Below are positions 35,993 through 43,978 of a stretch of DNA of 64,000 nucleotides, piece after piece. The position numbers and the translations under genes were made by a program. Each line of letters begins with the position of its first letter. Position 1 is the first letter of the stretch. The stretch is taken from the NCBI GenBank assembly GCA_001898625.1, contig MKUP01000014.1, forward strand, positions 50,378 through 114,377, in the 5' to 3' direction. This stretch comes from Burkholderiales bacterium 67-32 (GTDB lineage Bacteria; Pseudomonadota; Gammaproteobacteria; Burkholderiales; Burkholderiaceae_B). Under the pieces are notes generated by a model. That model was not told the origin of the DNA. It did not search any database and saw only the letters and a program-made list of their open reading frames with translations.

Positions 35993-37147
35993 ATGATTCT
36001 GCACACACTCATCGACTACGACGTGCTGCGCCTGATCTGGTGGGCGCTGCTGGGCATCCTGCTGATCGCCTTCGCGCTGACCGACGGCTTCGACCTGGGC
36101 ACGGGCATGCTGCTGCCCTTCGTCGGCCGCACCGACGTCGAACGGCGCGTGGTCATCAACACCATCGGTCCCGTATGGGAAGGCAACCAGGTCTGGCTGA
36201 TCCTGGGCGGCGGCGCGATCTTCGCGGCGTGGCCGCCGCTGTACGCGGTGTCCTTCTCCAGCTTCTACCTGGCGATGTTCGCCATCCTGTTCGCGCTCAT
36301 CCTGCGGCCGGTGGGCTTCAAGTACCGCAGCAAGCGCGAAAGCACGCGCTGGCGCACGGCCTGGGACTGGGCGCTGTTCGTCGGCGGCCTGGTGCCCTCG
36401 CTGATCCTGGGCGTGGCGGTGGGCAATGTGCTGCTGGGCGTGCCGTTCCGGCTCGACGGCGACCTGCGCATCTTCTATGACGGCAGTTTCTTCGGCCTGC
36501 TGTCCCCCTTCGCGCTGCTGTGCGGCCTGGTGTCCGTCGCGATGCTGGTGACCCAGGGCGCATGCTGGCTGGTCCTGAAGACGAGCGGCCAGGTGGCCGA
36601 ACGCGCCCGCCGCTACGGCAGCATGGCGGCGTTCCTGACGCTGCTGCTGTTCGCGCTGGGCGGCATCGCACTGTGGGCCTGGGTGGACGGCTACCGCATC
36701 ACGAGCACCATCGACCCGCTCGGCCCGTCCAATCCGCTGCGCAAGACGGCCGAGATCGCCGCGGGCGCCTGGTTCGACAACTACGCCGCCCACCCGTGGC
36801 TGATGCTGGCGCCGGCCGCCGGCCTGGCGGGCTCGGCGCTGGCCCTGCTGCTGCTCCGGCTGCGCAGCGAGGTCGGCGCGCTGCTGGCCAGTTCGCTGGC
36901 CATCCTGGGCATCATCCTGACCGTGGGCGTCTCGATCTTCCCGTTCCTGCTGCCCTCGTCCGCCGATCCGCGGGCCAGCCTGACGGTCTGGGATGCCTCG
37001 TCCAGCCACCTGACGCTGTTCATCATGCTGGTCGCGGCGGGCATCTTCGTGCCGCTCATCGTCGCCTACACGTCCTGGGTCTACCGGGTCCTGTGGGGCA
37101 AGGTCGACGAAGCGGCCGTGAAAGATCCTGGCAACCACGCCTACTGA
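35993..37147 (+). CDS. cydB: Cytochrome bd-I ubiquinol oxidase subunit II
   Basis: A 384-residue membrane protein of the CydB family. It begins with the conserved LRLIWWALLGILLIAFALTD stretch, followed by DGFDLGTGMLLPFVGRTDVERR and TIGPVWEGNQVWLILGGGA. It forms the heterodimer with CydA and lies 3 bases after it. The C-terminal SWVYRVLWGKV ends the last helix. Confidence 0.96.
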   Translation: MILHTLIDYDVLRLIWWALLGILLIAFALTDGFDLGTGMLLPFVGRTDVERRVVINTIGPVWEGNQVWLILGGGAIFAAWPPLYAVSFSSFYLAMFAILFALILRPVGFKYRSKRESTRWRTAWDWALFVGGLVPSLILGVAVGNVLLGVPFRLDGDLRIFYDGSFFGLLSPFALLCGLVSVAMLVTQGACWLVLKTSGQVAERARRYGSMAAFLTLLLFALGGIALWAWVDGYRITSTIDPLGPSNPLRKTAEIAAGAWFDNYAAHPWLMLAPAAGLAGSALALLLLRLRSEVGALLASSLAILGIILTVGVSIFPFLLPSSADPRASLTVWDASSSHLTLFIMLVAAGIFVPLIVAYTSWVYRVLWGKVDEAAVKDPGNHAY

Positions 37148-37167
37148 CGCACCTGGGAGGAACGAGC

Positions 37168-37263
37168 ATGTGGTATTTTTCCTGGATACTGGGGTTGGGT
37201 CTGGCGGCGACTTTCGCCGTCCTGAACGCCATGTGGTACGAACTCAGGGAACAAGACGAGTAA
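37168..37263 (+). CDS. cydX: Cytochrome bd small subunit CydX
   Basis: A 31-residue single-helix protein: MWYFSWILGLGLAATFAVLN then AMWYELREQDE. The MWYFSWILG opening and the Glu-rich end are diagnostic of CydX, which stabilises the CydAB haems. A strong ribosome site (gggaggaa) stands upstream, 20 bases after cydB. Confidence 0.95.
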   Translation: MWYFSWILGLGLAATFAVLNAMWYELREQDE

Positions 37264-37290
37264 GTCCCTCTATCGGAGATATCGAGCAGC

Positions 37291-37896
37291 ATGAAGACCT
37301 GGGATCAACGCTTTTCCGAACCTGGCTACAAGTACGGAACCGCGCCCAACCGCTTCCTGGCCGAGCAGGAACCCCGCCTGCCGGCCGGTAGCCGGGTGCT
37401 GCTGCCCGGCGATGGCGAAGGCCGCAACAGCGTATGGCTGGCCGAGCGCGGACACCAGGTGCTGGCGGTCGACAACTCGCAGGTCGGCCTGGACAAGGCG
37501 CTGGCCCTGGCCTCGAGCCGGGGCGTCACCATCACCACGCTGAACGCGGACCTGGCGGCCTGGGCGCCGCCTCCCGCCACCTGTGCCGCGGTCGTGCTGA
37601 TCTACGTCCACCTGCCCAGCGACTTCCGGGCCGCCGCCCACCGGCGCCTGGCGGACGCGCTGGCTCCCGGCGGCTGGCTGATCCTGGAGTCCTTCCATCC
37701 CCGCCAACTGACCTACCAGAGCGGCGGCCCCCGCGACGTCGACATGCTGAGCGACCTCGCCACGATACGCGCGGACTTCGCCGGCCTGCTCGAGGAAGTG
37801 CAAGGCTGGGAAGGCGAGGTGGAACTGGACGAAGGGGACGGGCACCGCGGCCCGGCCTTCGTCACCCGCTACGTGGGCCGCAAGCCCGCCGCCTGA
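37291..37896 (+). CDS. SAM-dependent methyltransferase (TehB/thiopurine-like class I)
   Basis: A 201-residue cytoplasmic class I methyltransferase. The SAM motif is VLLPGDGEGRNSVWLAERGH, then VDNSQVGLDKA as the acidic ribose-binding turn and VVLIYVHLPS as motif IV. The family includes tellurite-resistance TehB-like proteins and small-molecule methyltransferases. Starting 27 bases after cydX, it may be cotranscribed with the oxidase genes; a role in chalcogen or thiol methylation is only a guess. Confidence 0.78.
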   Translation: MKTWDQRFSEPGYKYGTAPNRFLAEQEPRLPAGSRVLLPGDGEGRNSVWLAERGHQVLAVDNSQVGLDKALALASSRGVTITTLNADLAAWAPPPATCAAVVLIYVHLPSDFRAAAHRRLADALAPGGWLILESFHPRQLTYQSGGPRDVDMLSDLATIRADFAGLLEEVQGWEGEVELDEGDGHRGPAFVTRYVGRKPAA

Positions 37897-37946
37897 GTCC
37901 CTTTCGGACACCATCTGGGCGTATCCGGCATTTCCATCTAAAATAA

Positions 37947-37961
37947 GAATAATTATTATTC
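37947..37961. promoter_or_regulatory. Fur-box-like 7-1-7 palindrome
   Basis: GAATAAT-T-ATTATTC is a perfect 7-1-7 inverted repeat, close to the Fur consensus TGATAAT-N-ATTATCA. It stands in an AT-rich patch 31 bases before the small membrane-protein gene that heads the PepSY operon. Confidence 0.6.
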
Positions 37962-37991
37962 GCCTTTTCCTTATTCTCAAGACGGAAATCC

Positions 37992-38204
37992 ATGTCCACC
38001 TCCACCCTGCGTATCTGGGGATGGCCGCTCGTGCTGGGCGTGCTGACCGCGACGGGACTCATCTCCGCCCTGGTTTCCGATACCTGGGGCGACGCCTGGT
38101 CCTGGGCGGGGCTGGGCATCCCGGTCGCCACCATGCTGTGGTTCGGACTGCGGCGCCAGCCCGACCGCCCGCGCTTCCACGCCTCGACCCGCAGGCGCGC
38201 CTGA
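37992..38204 (+). CDS. Small two-helix membrane protein of the PepSY operon
   Basis: A 70-residue protein with two hydrophobic helices (GWPLVLGVLTATGLISALV and WAGLGIPVATMLWFGL) and a basic tail. Proteins of this size regularly precede PepSY-domain proteins in iron-uptake loci of proteobacteria. A Fur-box-like site lies upstream and the PepSY gene follows after 41 bases. Function unknown, probably in the inner membrane with the PepSY partner. Confidence 0.7.
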   Translation: MSTSTLRIWGWPLVLGVLTATGLISALVSDTWGDAWSWAGLGIPVATMLWFGLRRQPDRPRFHASTRRRA

Positions 38205-38245
38205 CCGGCCGCGCGCCCTTCCCGCCTCTCCAGGAACCCTGACCC

Positions 38246-39382
38246 ATGCCCTCCGCCCGCGCCCTGAAGACCTGGTCCTGGCTGCACAAGTGGAGCAGCC
38301 TGATCTGCACACTGTTCATGCTGCTGCTGTGCCTGACCGGCCTGCCGCTGATCTTCCATCACGAACTGGGCCACCTGCTGGGCACCGAGGTCGAGGCGCC
38401 CGTCCGGGCGGACGACCGGGCGCGCGTCAGCCTGGACCGGGTGCTGGAAGCCGCGCAGGCGCGCCACCCCGACCGCGTCATCCAGTTCGTCTCGCAGGAC
38501 GAGGAAGACGACCGCATCTGGTTCGTCACGCTCACCCCCACGCCCGCTCCCACCGACGACTTCCGCTCGGTGGCGGTCGATGCCCGCACCGGCGAAGTGC
38601 TGGCGGAACCCCGTTTCGACGAAGGGTTCATGTACGTCATGCTCAAACTGCACGTGGACCTGTTCGCGGGGCTGGCGGGCAAGCTCTTCCTGGGGTTCAT
38701 GGGGCTCCTGCTGCTGGTGGCCATCGTCACCGGCGCGGTGCTGTACGGGCCCTTCATGAAGAAGCTGGAGTTCGGCGACGTGCGGCGGCACCGCGCGCCG
38801 CGCGTCAAGTGGCTGGACCTGCACAATCTGCTGGGCGTGGTCACGCTGGTCTGGGCCTTCGTCGTGGGCGGCACCGGCATGATCAACACCTGGGCCGACC
38901 TGATGATCAAGTATTGGCAGTACGACCAGTTGAGCGCGCTGCTGGCGCCCTACCAGGGCCAGCCGGTCACGCTGCCGGCCCAGCGGGCCTCGCTGCAGCA
39001 TTCGATGGAAGCCGCGATGGCCGTCGCGCCGCATACCCGGCTGTCCTTCATCGCCTTTCCCGGCACGGCTTTCTCCAGCCCGCACCACAACACCTTCTTC
39101 CTGGCCGGCAACGAACCGCTGACCTCCAAGCTGCTGCAACCGGTGCTGATCGACGCCCAGACCGCCGAGGTCACCGCCTCGCCCAAGCTACCCTGGTACC
39201 TGACGGCGCTGCTGGTGTCGCAGCCGCTGCACTTCGGCGACTACGGCGGCATGCCGATGAAGATCCTGTGGGCGCTGCTGGACCTCGCCACCATCATCGT
39301 ACTGGGCAGCGGGCTGTACCTGTGGGTGAAGCGGCGGCAACCGGCCGCCGCCACCGCCCGGAACACGCGCGCCACGGCCTAG
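38246..39382 (+). CDS. PepSY-associated transmembrane protein
   Basis: A 378-residue inner-membrane protein with four helices: WLHKWSSLICTLFMLLLCLTG at the start, two central ones (LAGKLFLGFMGLLLLVAIVTG and VTLVWAFVVGGTGMI) and a last one before KRRQPAA. Periplasmic PepSY-like stretches lie between. Relatives (PiuB/FhuF-neighbour type) accompany siderophore uptake and may reduce or release ferric siderophore iron. The Fur-box-like site upstream of its operon supports an iron role. caggaa precedes the ATG. Confidence 0.82.
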   Translation: MPSARALKTWSWLHKWSSLICTLFMLLLCLTGLPLIFHHELGHLLGTEVEAPVRADDRARVSLDRVLEAAQARHPDRVIQFVSQDEEDDRIWFVTLTPTPAPTDDFRSVAVDARTGEVLAEPRFDEGFMYVMLKLHVDLFAGLAGKLFLGFMGLLLLVAIVTGAVLYGPFMKKLEFGDVRRHRAPRVKWLDLHNLLGVVTLVWAFVVGGTGMINTWADLMIKYWQYDQLSALLAPYQGQPVTLPAQRASLQHSMEAAMAVAPHTRLSFIAFPGTAFSSPHHNTFFLAGNEPLTSKLLQPVLIDAQTAEVTASPKLPWYLTALLVSQPLHFGDYGGMPMKILWALLDLATIIVLGSGLYLWVKRRQPAAATARNTRATA

Positions 39383-39404
39383 CGACGTTCTGGACAGCCC
39401 GCGC

Positions 39405-39436
39405 GGGTGTGGCGATCCGCTATAGTAGCCACACCC
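39405..39436. promoter_or_regulatory. Inverted repeat over the GntR gene promoter
   Basis: GGGTGTGGC and GCCACACCC form a perfect 9-bp inverted repeat with a 14-base spacer. TATAGT (39421-39426), a likely -10, sits in the spacer, 29 bases before the GntR ATG. A regulator bound here would block its own transcription. Confidence 0.5.
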
Positions 39437-39454
39437 AGCTTGGTTGCCGCGTGC

Positions 39455-40186
39455 ATGTCCCACTCCGCACCTTCCCCAGACGCCCATCCGGCGATTTCTC
39501 CCGACATCTATTCGTTCTCGGACCTGTCCTCGCGGGCGGCCTCCGTGCAGCAGGCATACGCCCACGTGCGCAACGGCATCCTGGCCGGCCGCTACCCCGA
39601 GGGCGCCCGCATCACGGAAAAGGAAGTCGCGGAGGCGCTAGGACTGTCGCGCACCCCGGTGCGCGAAGGCATACGGCTGCTGGTGGCCGACGGCTTCCTG
39701 GTGCTGCGCCCCAACGCCGGCGCCACCGTGCGGATCTGGTCGGCCCCGGAAATCCGCGAGATCTACGCGGCGCGCATCCTGGTCGAATCGGAACTGGCCG
39801 CGCTGGCGGCCGAACGCATGGATGCGGCGACGCTGGCGGAACTGCGCGAGATCCAGGACGAGATGGAATCGCGCGGGCCGGACGTCAGCCCCGTCAACCT
39901 CGACCGCATCAGCACCTTGAACCGGCGCTTCCATGCATTGATCTACGATGCGGCCGGCAACCCGCGCCTGCGCAGCATGCGCGCCAAGGCCGTCGAGATC
40001 AAGGTCATCCTGGGCACGCGGCGCAGCTACGACCGCGAGCGCCTGGCACGCACCTTCCAGCATCATCGCGAATTGCTCGACGCCTTCGCCGCGCGCGATC
40101 CCGCCTGGGCGCGTGCCGTCATGCACTGCCACCTGCGATCCGCGCAGTTCGCGCTGCTCGAGCATCCCCACGCCGCCCAGGACTGA
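39455..40186 (+). CDS. GntR-family regulator (FadR/FCD type)
   Basis: A 243-residue regulator. Residues 28-95 are the winged-helix domain, with AYAHVRNGILAGRYPEG, ITEKEVAEALGLSRTPVREGIRLL and GFLVLRPNAGATV. An FCD ligand domain follows (EIREIYAARILVESELA, NRRFHALIYDAAGNPRL, HHRELLDAFAARD), where Asp/His residues usually bind a metal and a carboxylate. It is convergent with the four-enzyme catabolic operon at 40207-43667 and probably controls it. TTGT-N2-ACAA sites, the usual type for this subfamily, occur in the operon's control region. Confidence 0.88.
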   Translation: MSHSAPSPDAHPAISPDIYSFSDLSSRAASVQQAYAHVRNGILAGRYPEGARITEKEVAEALGLSRTPVREGIRLLVADGFLVLRPNAGATVRIWSAPEIREIYAARILVESELAALAAERMDAATLAELREIQDEMESRGPDVSPVNLDRISTLNRRFHALIYDAAGNPRLRSMRAKAVEIKVILGTRRSYDRERLARTFQHHRELLDAFAARDPAWARAVMHCHLRSAQFALLEHPHAAQD

Positions 40187-40206
40187 ATCCGGCGGCGCAC
40201 GCCGCG

Positions 40207-40947
40207 TCAGTAGTGCGACAACAGCCGGCCCAGCCCCTGGACCTTGTCGGGAATGCCGACCTGGCGCAGGGCATGCCAGTAGGTGGCGGCGTTGATCGCG
40301 ATCACGGGTTTGTCCAGATACAGCTCGGCCGCCGCGGCCAGCCGCACCATGGACAGGTTGGTGCCGACCTGCACGATGGCATCGACGTCGTCGCCGTCGA
40401 GTTCGCGTATCGCCTCGCGGCACATCTGGTCGGTGGTGTGCGCGATCAGGACCGGGCTGGGTCGGCGCAGGCAGATGTCGCGCACCACGGTGAAGCCGCA
40501 GTCCTCGAAGAAACGCCGCACCTCGGCATTGGCCACCGGAAAATACGGCGACAGGAAGGCGAGGCGCTTGGCGCCATAGGCGTGCAGCGCCGCCTCCAGC
40601 GCGAACGAGCCGCAACTGACCTCGACTCCGGCACGCTCGCGTATGCCGCGCAGGTAGTCCTCGGCGCCCTTGCGGCCGTTCCAGAACGTCACGGCCGACA
40701 TCCCCATGACCAGGTATTGCATCTCGCAACTCTTGAGGACTTCCGCCGCGTGCATGGTGTTCGACGAAATGGCTTGCACCAGGCGCAGGAAGCCTTCGTT
40801 GTCGTCCACCTTCATGTCGGGGATCTCGATGCGGCTGTAGTGGTTGGTGACCCCGACCGGCCGCATGTCGTCGAAATCCGGCTGCACGATGGTATTCGTG
40901 GACGGTCCCAACACCCCGAACTTCATCCGATAACCCAGGTGATCCAT
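40207..40947 (-). CDS. Asp/Glu racemase superfamily protein (maleate isomerase/arylmalonate decarboxylase-like)
   Basis: A 246-residue protein of the aspartate racemase fold. It begins MDHLGYRMKFGVLGPSTNTI, with the N-terminal GPSTNT block of maleate cis-trans isomerases and arylmalonate decarboxylases. In those families two cysteines (or one) act as acid/base. Here the matching positions read VMGMSAVTFW and VQVGTNLSM, with no cysteine at either. The four-residue SCGS further in belongs to the substrate-side loop. Either the chemistry differs or it is not a racemase. It is the last gene of the leftward operon, 10 bases after the isochorismatase-type gene. GAGGAG precedes the ATG. Confidence 0.72.
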   Translation of the reverse strand: MDHLGYRMKFGVLGPSTNTIVQPDFDDMRPVGVTNHYSRIEIPDMKVDDNEGFLRLVQAISSNTMHAAEVLKSCEMQYLVMGMSAVTFWNGRKGAEDYLRGIRERAGVEVSCGSFALEAALHAYGAKRLAFLSPYFPVANAEVRRFFEDCGFTVVRDICLRRPSPVLIAHTTDQMCREAIRELDGDDVDAIVQVGTNLSMVRLAAAAELYLDKPVIAINAATYWHALRQVGIPDKVQGLGRLLSHY

Positions 40948-40957
40948 CTTGGACTCC

Positions 40958-41572
40958 TCAAGAAATGGCGGCAAGCAGCGCGTCGCGGTCCATCACATCC
41001 GCGTACTTCTGCCGCAGGTCGAACAGGCTGGCCTGGTGCGGACCCTGCGCGCGGTCGCCCACGCAGTCCTCCACCACCACCGTCATGAAATCGTGCTGCA
41101 TGGCGTCGATGGCCGTGGCGCGCACGCAGCCGCTGGTCGTGCAGCCCACCACCACGGCCGTATCCACGCCGCGCGCATGCAGCCAGTCGGCCAGGCCCGT
41201 GGCGAAGAAGGCGGATGCGCTCTGCTTGCGAACGATGCGCTCTCCGGGCACGGGCGCGAGCAGAGGCAGGATCTGCGAACACTCGGCATTCTCGGTGAAG
41301 CGGGTCAGCGCCGGCGCCTTGCGGCAGAACACATTGTGGTCGCTGCCGTCGTCGGCGAACACCACGCGGCTGTGCGCCACCGGCAGCCCGAGGCCGCGGA
41401 AGGCCTGCAGCAGGGGCCGCGTGCGTTCGGCGGCATCGGCCACGTGCCTGCCGCCCAGCAGCGCGGGATCGACGAATCCGTTCACGAAGTCGACCAGCAC
41501 CAGCCCGCAGCGCCGCCCCAGGCCCGACGGCCGGCCCAACCCTTGCCGTTCATAGACGTCGGGCGCACTCAT
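40958..41572 (-). CDS. Isochorismatase-family amidohydrolase
   Basis: A 204-residue cysteine hydrolase. The triad is visible: Asp in LVLVDFVNGFVD, Lys in RIVRKQSASAFF and Cys in VVVGCTTSGCVRATA, with the cis-peptide block just before the cysteine. Closest types are N-carbamoylsarcosine amidase and maleamate amidohydrolase. Beside an Asp/Glu racemase homologue and a flavin hydroxylase it recalls the lower nicotinate/picolinate route, where maleamate is deaminated then isomerised, but the ring-cleavage gene is absent. ATG 41572 overlaps the stop of the preceding gene. Confidence 0.82.
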   Translation of the reverse strand: MSAPDVYERQGLGRPSGLGRRCGLVLVDFVNGFVDPALLGGRHVADAAERTRPLLQAFRGLGLPVAHSRVVFADDGSDHNVFCRKAPALTRFTENAECSQILPLLAPVPGERIVRKQSASAFFATGLADWLHARGVDTAVVVGCTTSGCVRATAIDAMQHDFMTVVVEDCVGDRAQGPHQASLFDLRQKYADVMDRDALLAAIS

Positions 41573-42474
41573 GTCCGTCCCTCTTCGTCGAGCGTGCGAT
41601 ACCGGGCATCGAAACGTTCGACCCAGTCGAAACCCATCAGCCGGGAAAAATCGGCGAACGGATAGCAGGGCCCCGTGGGCAGGCGGCCCTCGCCCAGCGC
41701 CCCGTACGCGTCGGCGCAAGCCTGCGCCGACGCCAGCAGCGCGGCCGTCGGATAGATGACAAGCCTGACGCCCAGCACGTGGAGTTCGTCCGGCTTCATC
41801 AGCGGCAGCCGCGCGCCATGCCCCATGTTGAGCATGAGGGGAACGTCCATGCAGCCGGCAAACGCCCGGATCTCGTCGCGCGACTCCGGTCCCTCGACGA
41901 ACACCACGTCGGCGCCGGCACGCGCGTAGCGCTCGGCGCGGCGCAGCGTCTCGTCCAGGCCCAAGTCGGTACGCGCGTCGGTACGGGCGATGATGACCGT
42001 ACCGGCGTCCTCGCGGGTGTCCAGCGCCACCTTGATGCGCGCCTCCATCTCGGCGGCCGGCACCACCTTGCGGCCCTGCATGTGGCCGCAGCGCTTGGGA
42101 TAGACCTGGTCCTCCAACTGGATGGCGGCGGCGCCCGCGCGCTCGTAGCCGCGCACGGTATGCATGACGTTGATCAGGCCGCCATAACCGGTATCCGCGT
42201 CGCAGATCAACGCGGCCTCGCTGGCCAGCGCCATCTGCCGAACGCGGTCCAGCATGTCGGTGCCATTGGCCAGGCCGGCGTCCGGCAGGCCCAGGGCCGC
42301 CGCGACCACGCCGTAGCCGCTCATGAACAGCGTCTCGAATCCCGCCCGTTCGGCCAGCCGTACCGAGATCAGGTCGTGGACGCCGGGCGCGACGATGGGC
42401 CCGGGCCCGGCCAGCGCCGCGCGCAGCCGCTGCCGCCGGACCGACGGTGGGCGCGTCCCATAGCCGTTGTTCAC
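41569..42474 (-). CDS. Isocitrate lyase/PEP mutase family enzyme
   Basis: A 301-residue TIM-barrel enzyme. Asp residues for Mg are in DADTGYGG, the loop KRCGHMQGRKV carries the catalytic cysteine of the lyase subgroup, and ARTDARTDLGLDE and VFVEGPES complete the site. Members split C-C bonds of 2-hydroxy or 2-oxo acids: 2-methylisocitrate, 2,3-dimethylmalate, oxaloacetate. The KxCGH motif favours lyase over phosphonate mutase. It starts with GTG overlapping the monooxygenase stop (GTGA). Its substrate would be the product of the linked enzymes. Confidence 0.83.
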   Translation of the reverse strand: MNNGYGTRPPSVRRQRLRAALAGPGPIVAPGVHDLISVRLAERAGFETLFMSGYGVVAAALGLPDAGLANGTDMLDRVRQMALASEAALICDADTGYGGLINVMHTVRGYERAGAAAIQLEDQVYPKRCGHMQGRKVVPAAEMEARIKVALDTREDAGTVIIARTDARTDLGLDETLRRAERYARAGADVVFVEGPESRDEIRAFAGCMDVPLMLNMGHGARLPLMKPDELHVLGVRLVIYPTAALLASAQACADAYGALGEGRLPTGPCYPFADFSRLMGFDWVERFDARYRTLDEEGRT

Positions 42475-43667
42475 GCGATGCTCCCGGCCCGCTCCAGCGC
42501 GTCGAACATCGACGTCTTGCGGATGTAGGCCAGCGCGGTTTCCGGGTCCGCGGCCGTGGCGCGCAACTCGGCATGGATGCGCGAACGGACGGACTCGTCG
42601 CGCTCTTCGATGAGCTGTTTATTGCGGGCCGTGTTGGCGTTGATGTATTCGATGGCGACCGTGCGCCGCTGGCGCTCGTACTGATCCAGCAGGCTGTCCG
42701 GCGCCCGCCCCGCGATGACCTCGATCAGCTTGGCGGCAAGATTGAAGGCGTCGTGCACACCGCCGTTCATGCCCATGCCGCCCAGGGGATTGTTGATGTG
42801 CGCGGCATCGCCCGCCAGCATCACGCGCCCCAGCCGGAACCGGCTCGCCACGCGCTGGTGCACCTTGTAGAGCGTGCGGTGGACGATCTCGTAGGCGCCG
42901 GCGCGCGGCAGGAGGCCCTGCAGCCGGGCCTCGATGACCTCGTCCGACAGCACGTGCTCGTCCGACTCGTGCTCGGCGGTGGGAAACAGCACTCGCCACA
43001 GCGACGGCACCTTCAGCATCACGCACCACTCGTCGGGGTCCGACACATAGTTCACCCACGACAGGTTGTCGAAGTGCGACTCGAACGGAAAATCGGTGGA
43101 AACGACCAGGAAGCGCTCGGGATAGGTATAGCCCTCGAACTCGATACCCAGGCTGCGGCGAACCGTGCTCCAGGCACCATCGGCCCCGATCAGGTAGTCG
43201 CCGCGCACGTCTTCCATGCCGCCCGCCGTCCGGATCCGAATCGTGACGGCCTGCTCGTCCTGCCGCGCCGCCTCGACGGCACAGCCGAAGCGCAGCGTCA
43301 CACGGGGATGGCTTTCCAGCTTCCTGACCAGTTCGGCATTGAGCTTCCACTGCTCGCACTGCAAGCGGAACGGGTAGCCCGTACTGCCGGCCAGACACTC
43401 AAGATCGAACTCGGCGATCAGGCCTTTGCGCCGGTCGCGCTGCTGGGTCATCCGCGCCTTCAGGCCCGAGGCCACCAGTACGTCGGAGATACCGTAGGGC
43501 GCCAGCATGTCGAGCGTGGGAGGATGGAAAGTCGACGCCCGCAAGTCCTCCATGACGTCGGCGTTGCGCTCGAACACTTCCACGTCCACGCCCGCCTCGG
43601 CCAGCACCATCGCGCTGACCAGCCCCACCGGGCCCGCCCCGGCCACCAGAACCTTTGCCTTAGCCAT
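42471..43667 (-). CDS. FAD-dependent aromatic hydroxylase
   Basis: A 398-residue flavoprotein monooxygenase of the p-hydroxybenzoate hydroxylase class. Motifs: GAGPVGLVSAMVLAEAG (FAD ADP part), the DG motif GADGAWSTVRRSLG, and GDAAHINNPLGGMGMNGG (flavin ribityl). It would hydroxylate an aromatic or N-heteroaromatic acid with NAD(P)H and oxygen. First gene of the leftward operon with lyase, amidohydrolase and racemase-type enzymes. The promoter region carries a 13-bp GntR-type site only 11 bases upstream of the start. Confidence 0.85.
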   Translation of the reverse strand: MAKAKVLVAGAGPVGLVSAMVLAEAGVDVEVFERNADVMEDLRASTFHPPTLDMLAPYGISDVLVASGLKARMTQQRDRRKGLIAEFDLECLAGSTGYPFRLQCEQWKLNAELVRKLESHPRVTLRFGCAVEAARQDEQAVTIRIRTAGGMEDVRGDYLIGADGAWSTVRRSLGIEFEGYTYPERFLVVSTDFPFESHFDNLSWVNYVSDPDEWCVMLKVPSLWRVLFPTAEHESDEHVLSDEVIEARLQGLLPRAGAYEIVHRTLYKVHQRVASRFRLGRVMLAGDAAHINNPLGGMGMNGGVHDAFNLAAKLIEVIAGRAPDSLLDQYERQRRTVAIEYINANTARNKQLIEERDESVRSRIHAELRATAADPETALAYIRKTSMFDALERAGSIA

Positions 43668-43678
43668 TTCCCACTCAC

Positions 43679-43691
43679 TTTGTACACAATC
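43679..43691 (-). promoter_or_regulatory. GntR-type operator, monooxygenase side
   Basis: TTTGTACACAATC contains TTGT-AC-ACAA, the TTGT-N2-ACAA form favoured by FadR-type GntR proteins. The exact reverse complement occurs at 43877-43889. This copy overlaps the leader of the monooxygenase gene. The 311-base gap 43668-43978 is AT-rich and holds no gene. Confidence 0.6.
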
Positions 43692-43876
43692 TATGGCAAT
43701 AGTGATACGAACAGGCGCAAAAGTCCAGCCATTGCATTTGGGGCACTGAAATGTGAACCTCTCACTGAAAGGCGCACAAAACTTGGGAAAACCGCACCAA
43801 ATCGGGAACCGGAAAGAAGGGATTTCAAACCTTCGGAGTCAACTCAACATTCTTCGCAGAATTACGGATTAACACC

Positions 43877-43889
43877 GATTGTGTACAAA
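43877..43889 (+). promoter_or_regulatory. GntR-type operator, tctC side
   Basis: GATTGTGTACAAA is the exact reverse complement of 43679-43691, 186 bases away, so each divergent promoter has one copy facing it. About 90 bases before the tctC ATG. Confidence 0.6.
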
Positions 43890-43978
43890 ACAAGCCATTC
43901 CTACCATGGACATACAGCTGGCTGGCACGCCTCGTGCCTGCATCGAACCGCTCCCCCCACGTTTGAGGAATACGCACC

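Noticed and set aside
34418..37138. Open frame of 906 codons on the minus strand across cydA and cydB
   Set aside because: His/Gln/Arg/Asp-rich, typical of the antisense of high-GC coding sequence; cydA and cydB are certain.
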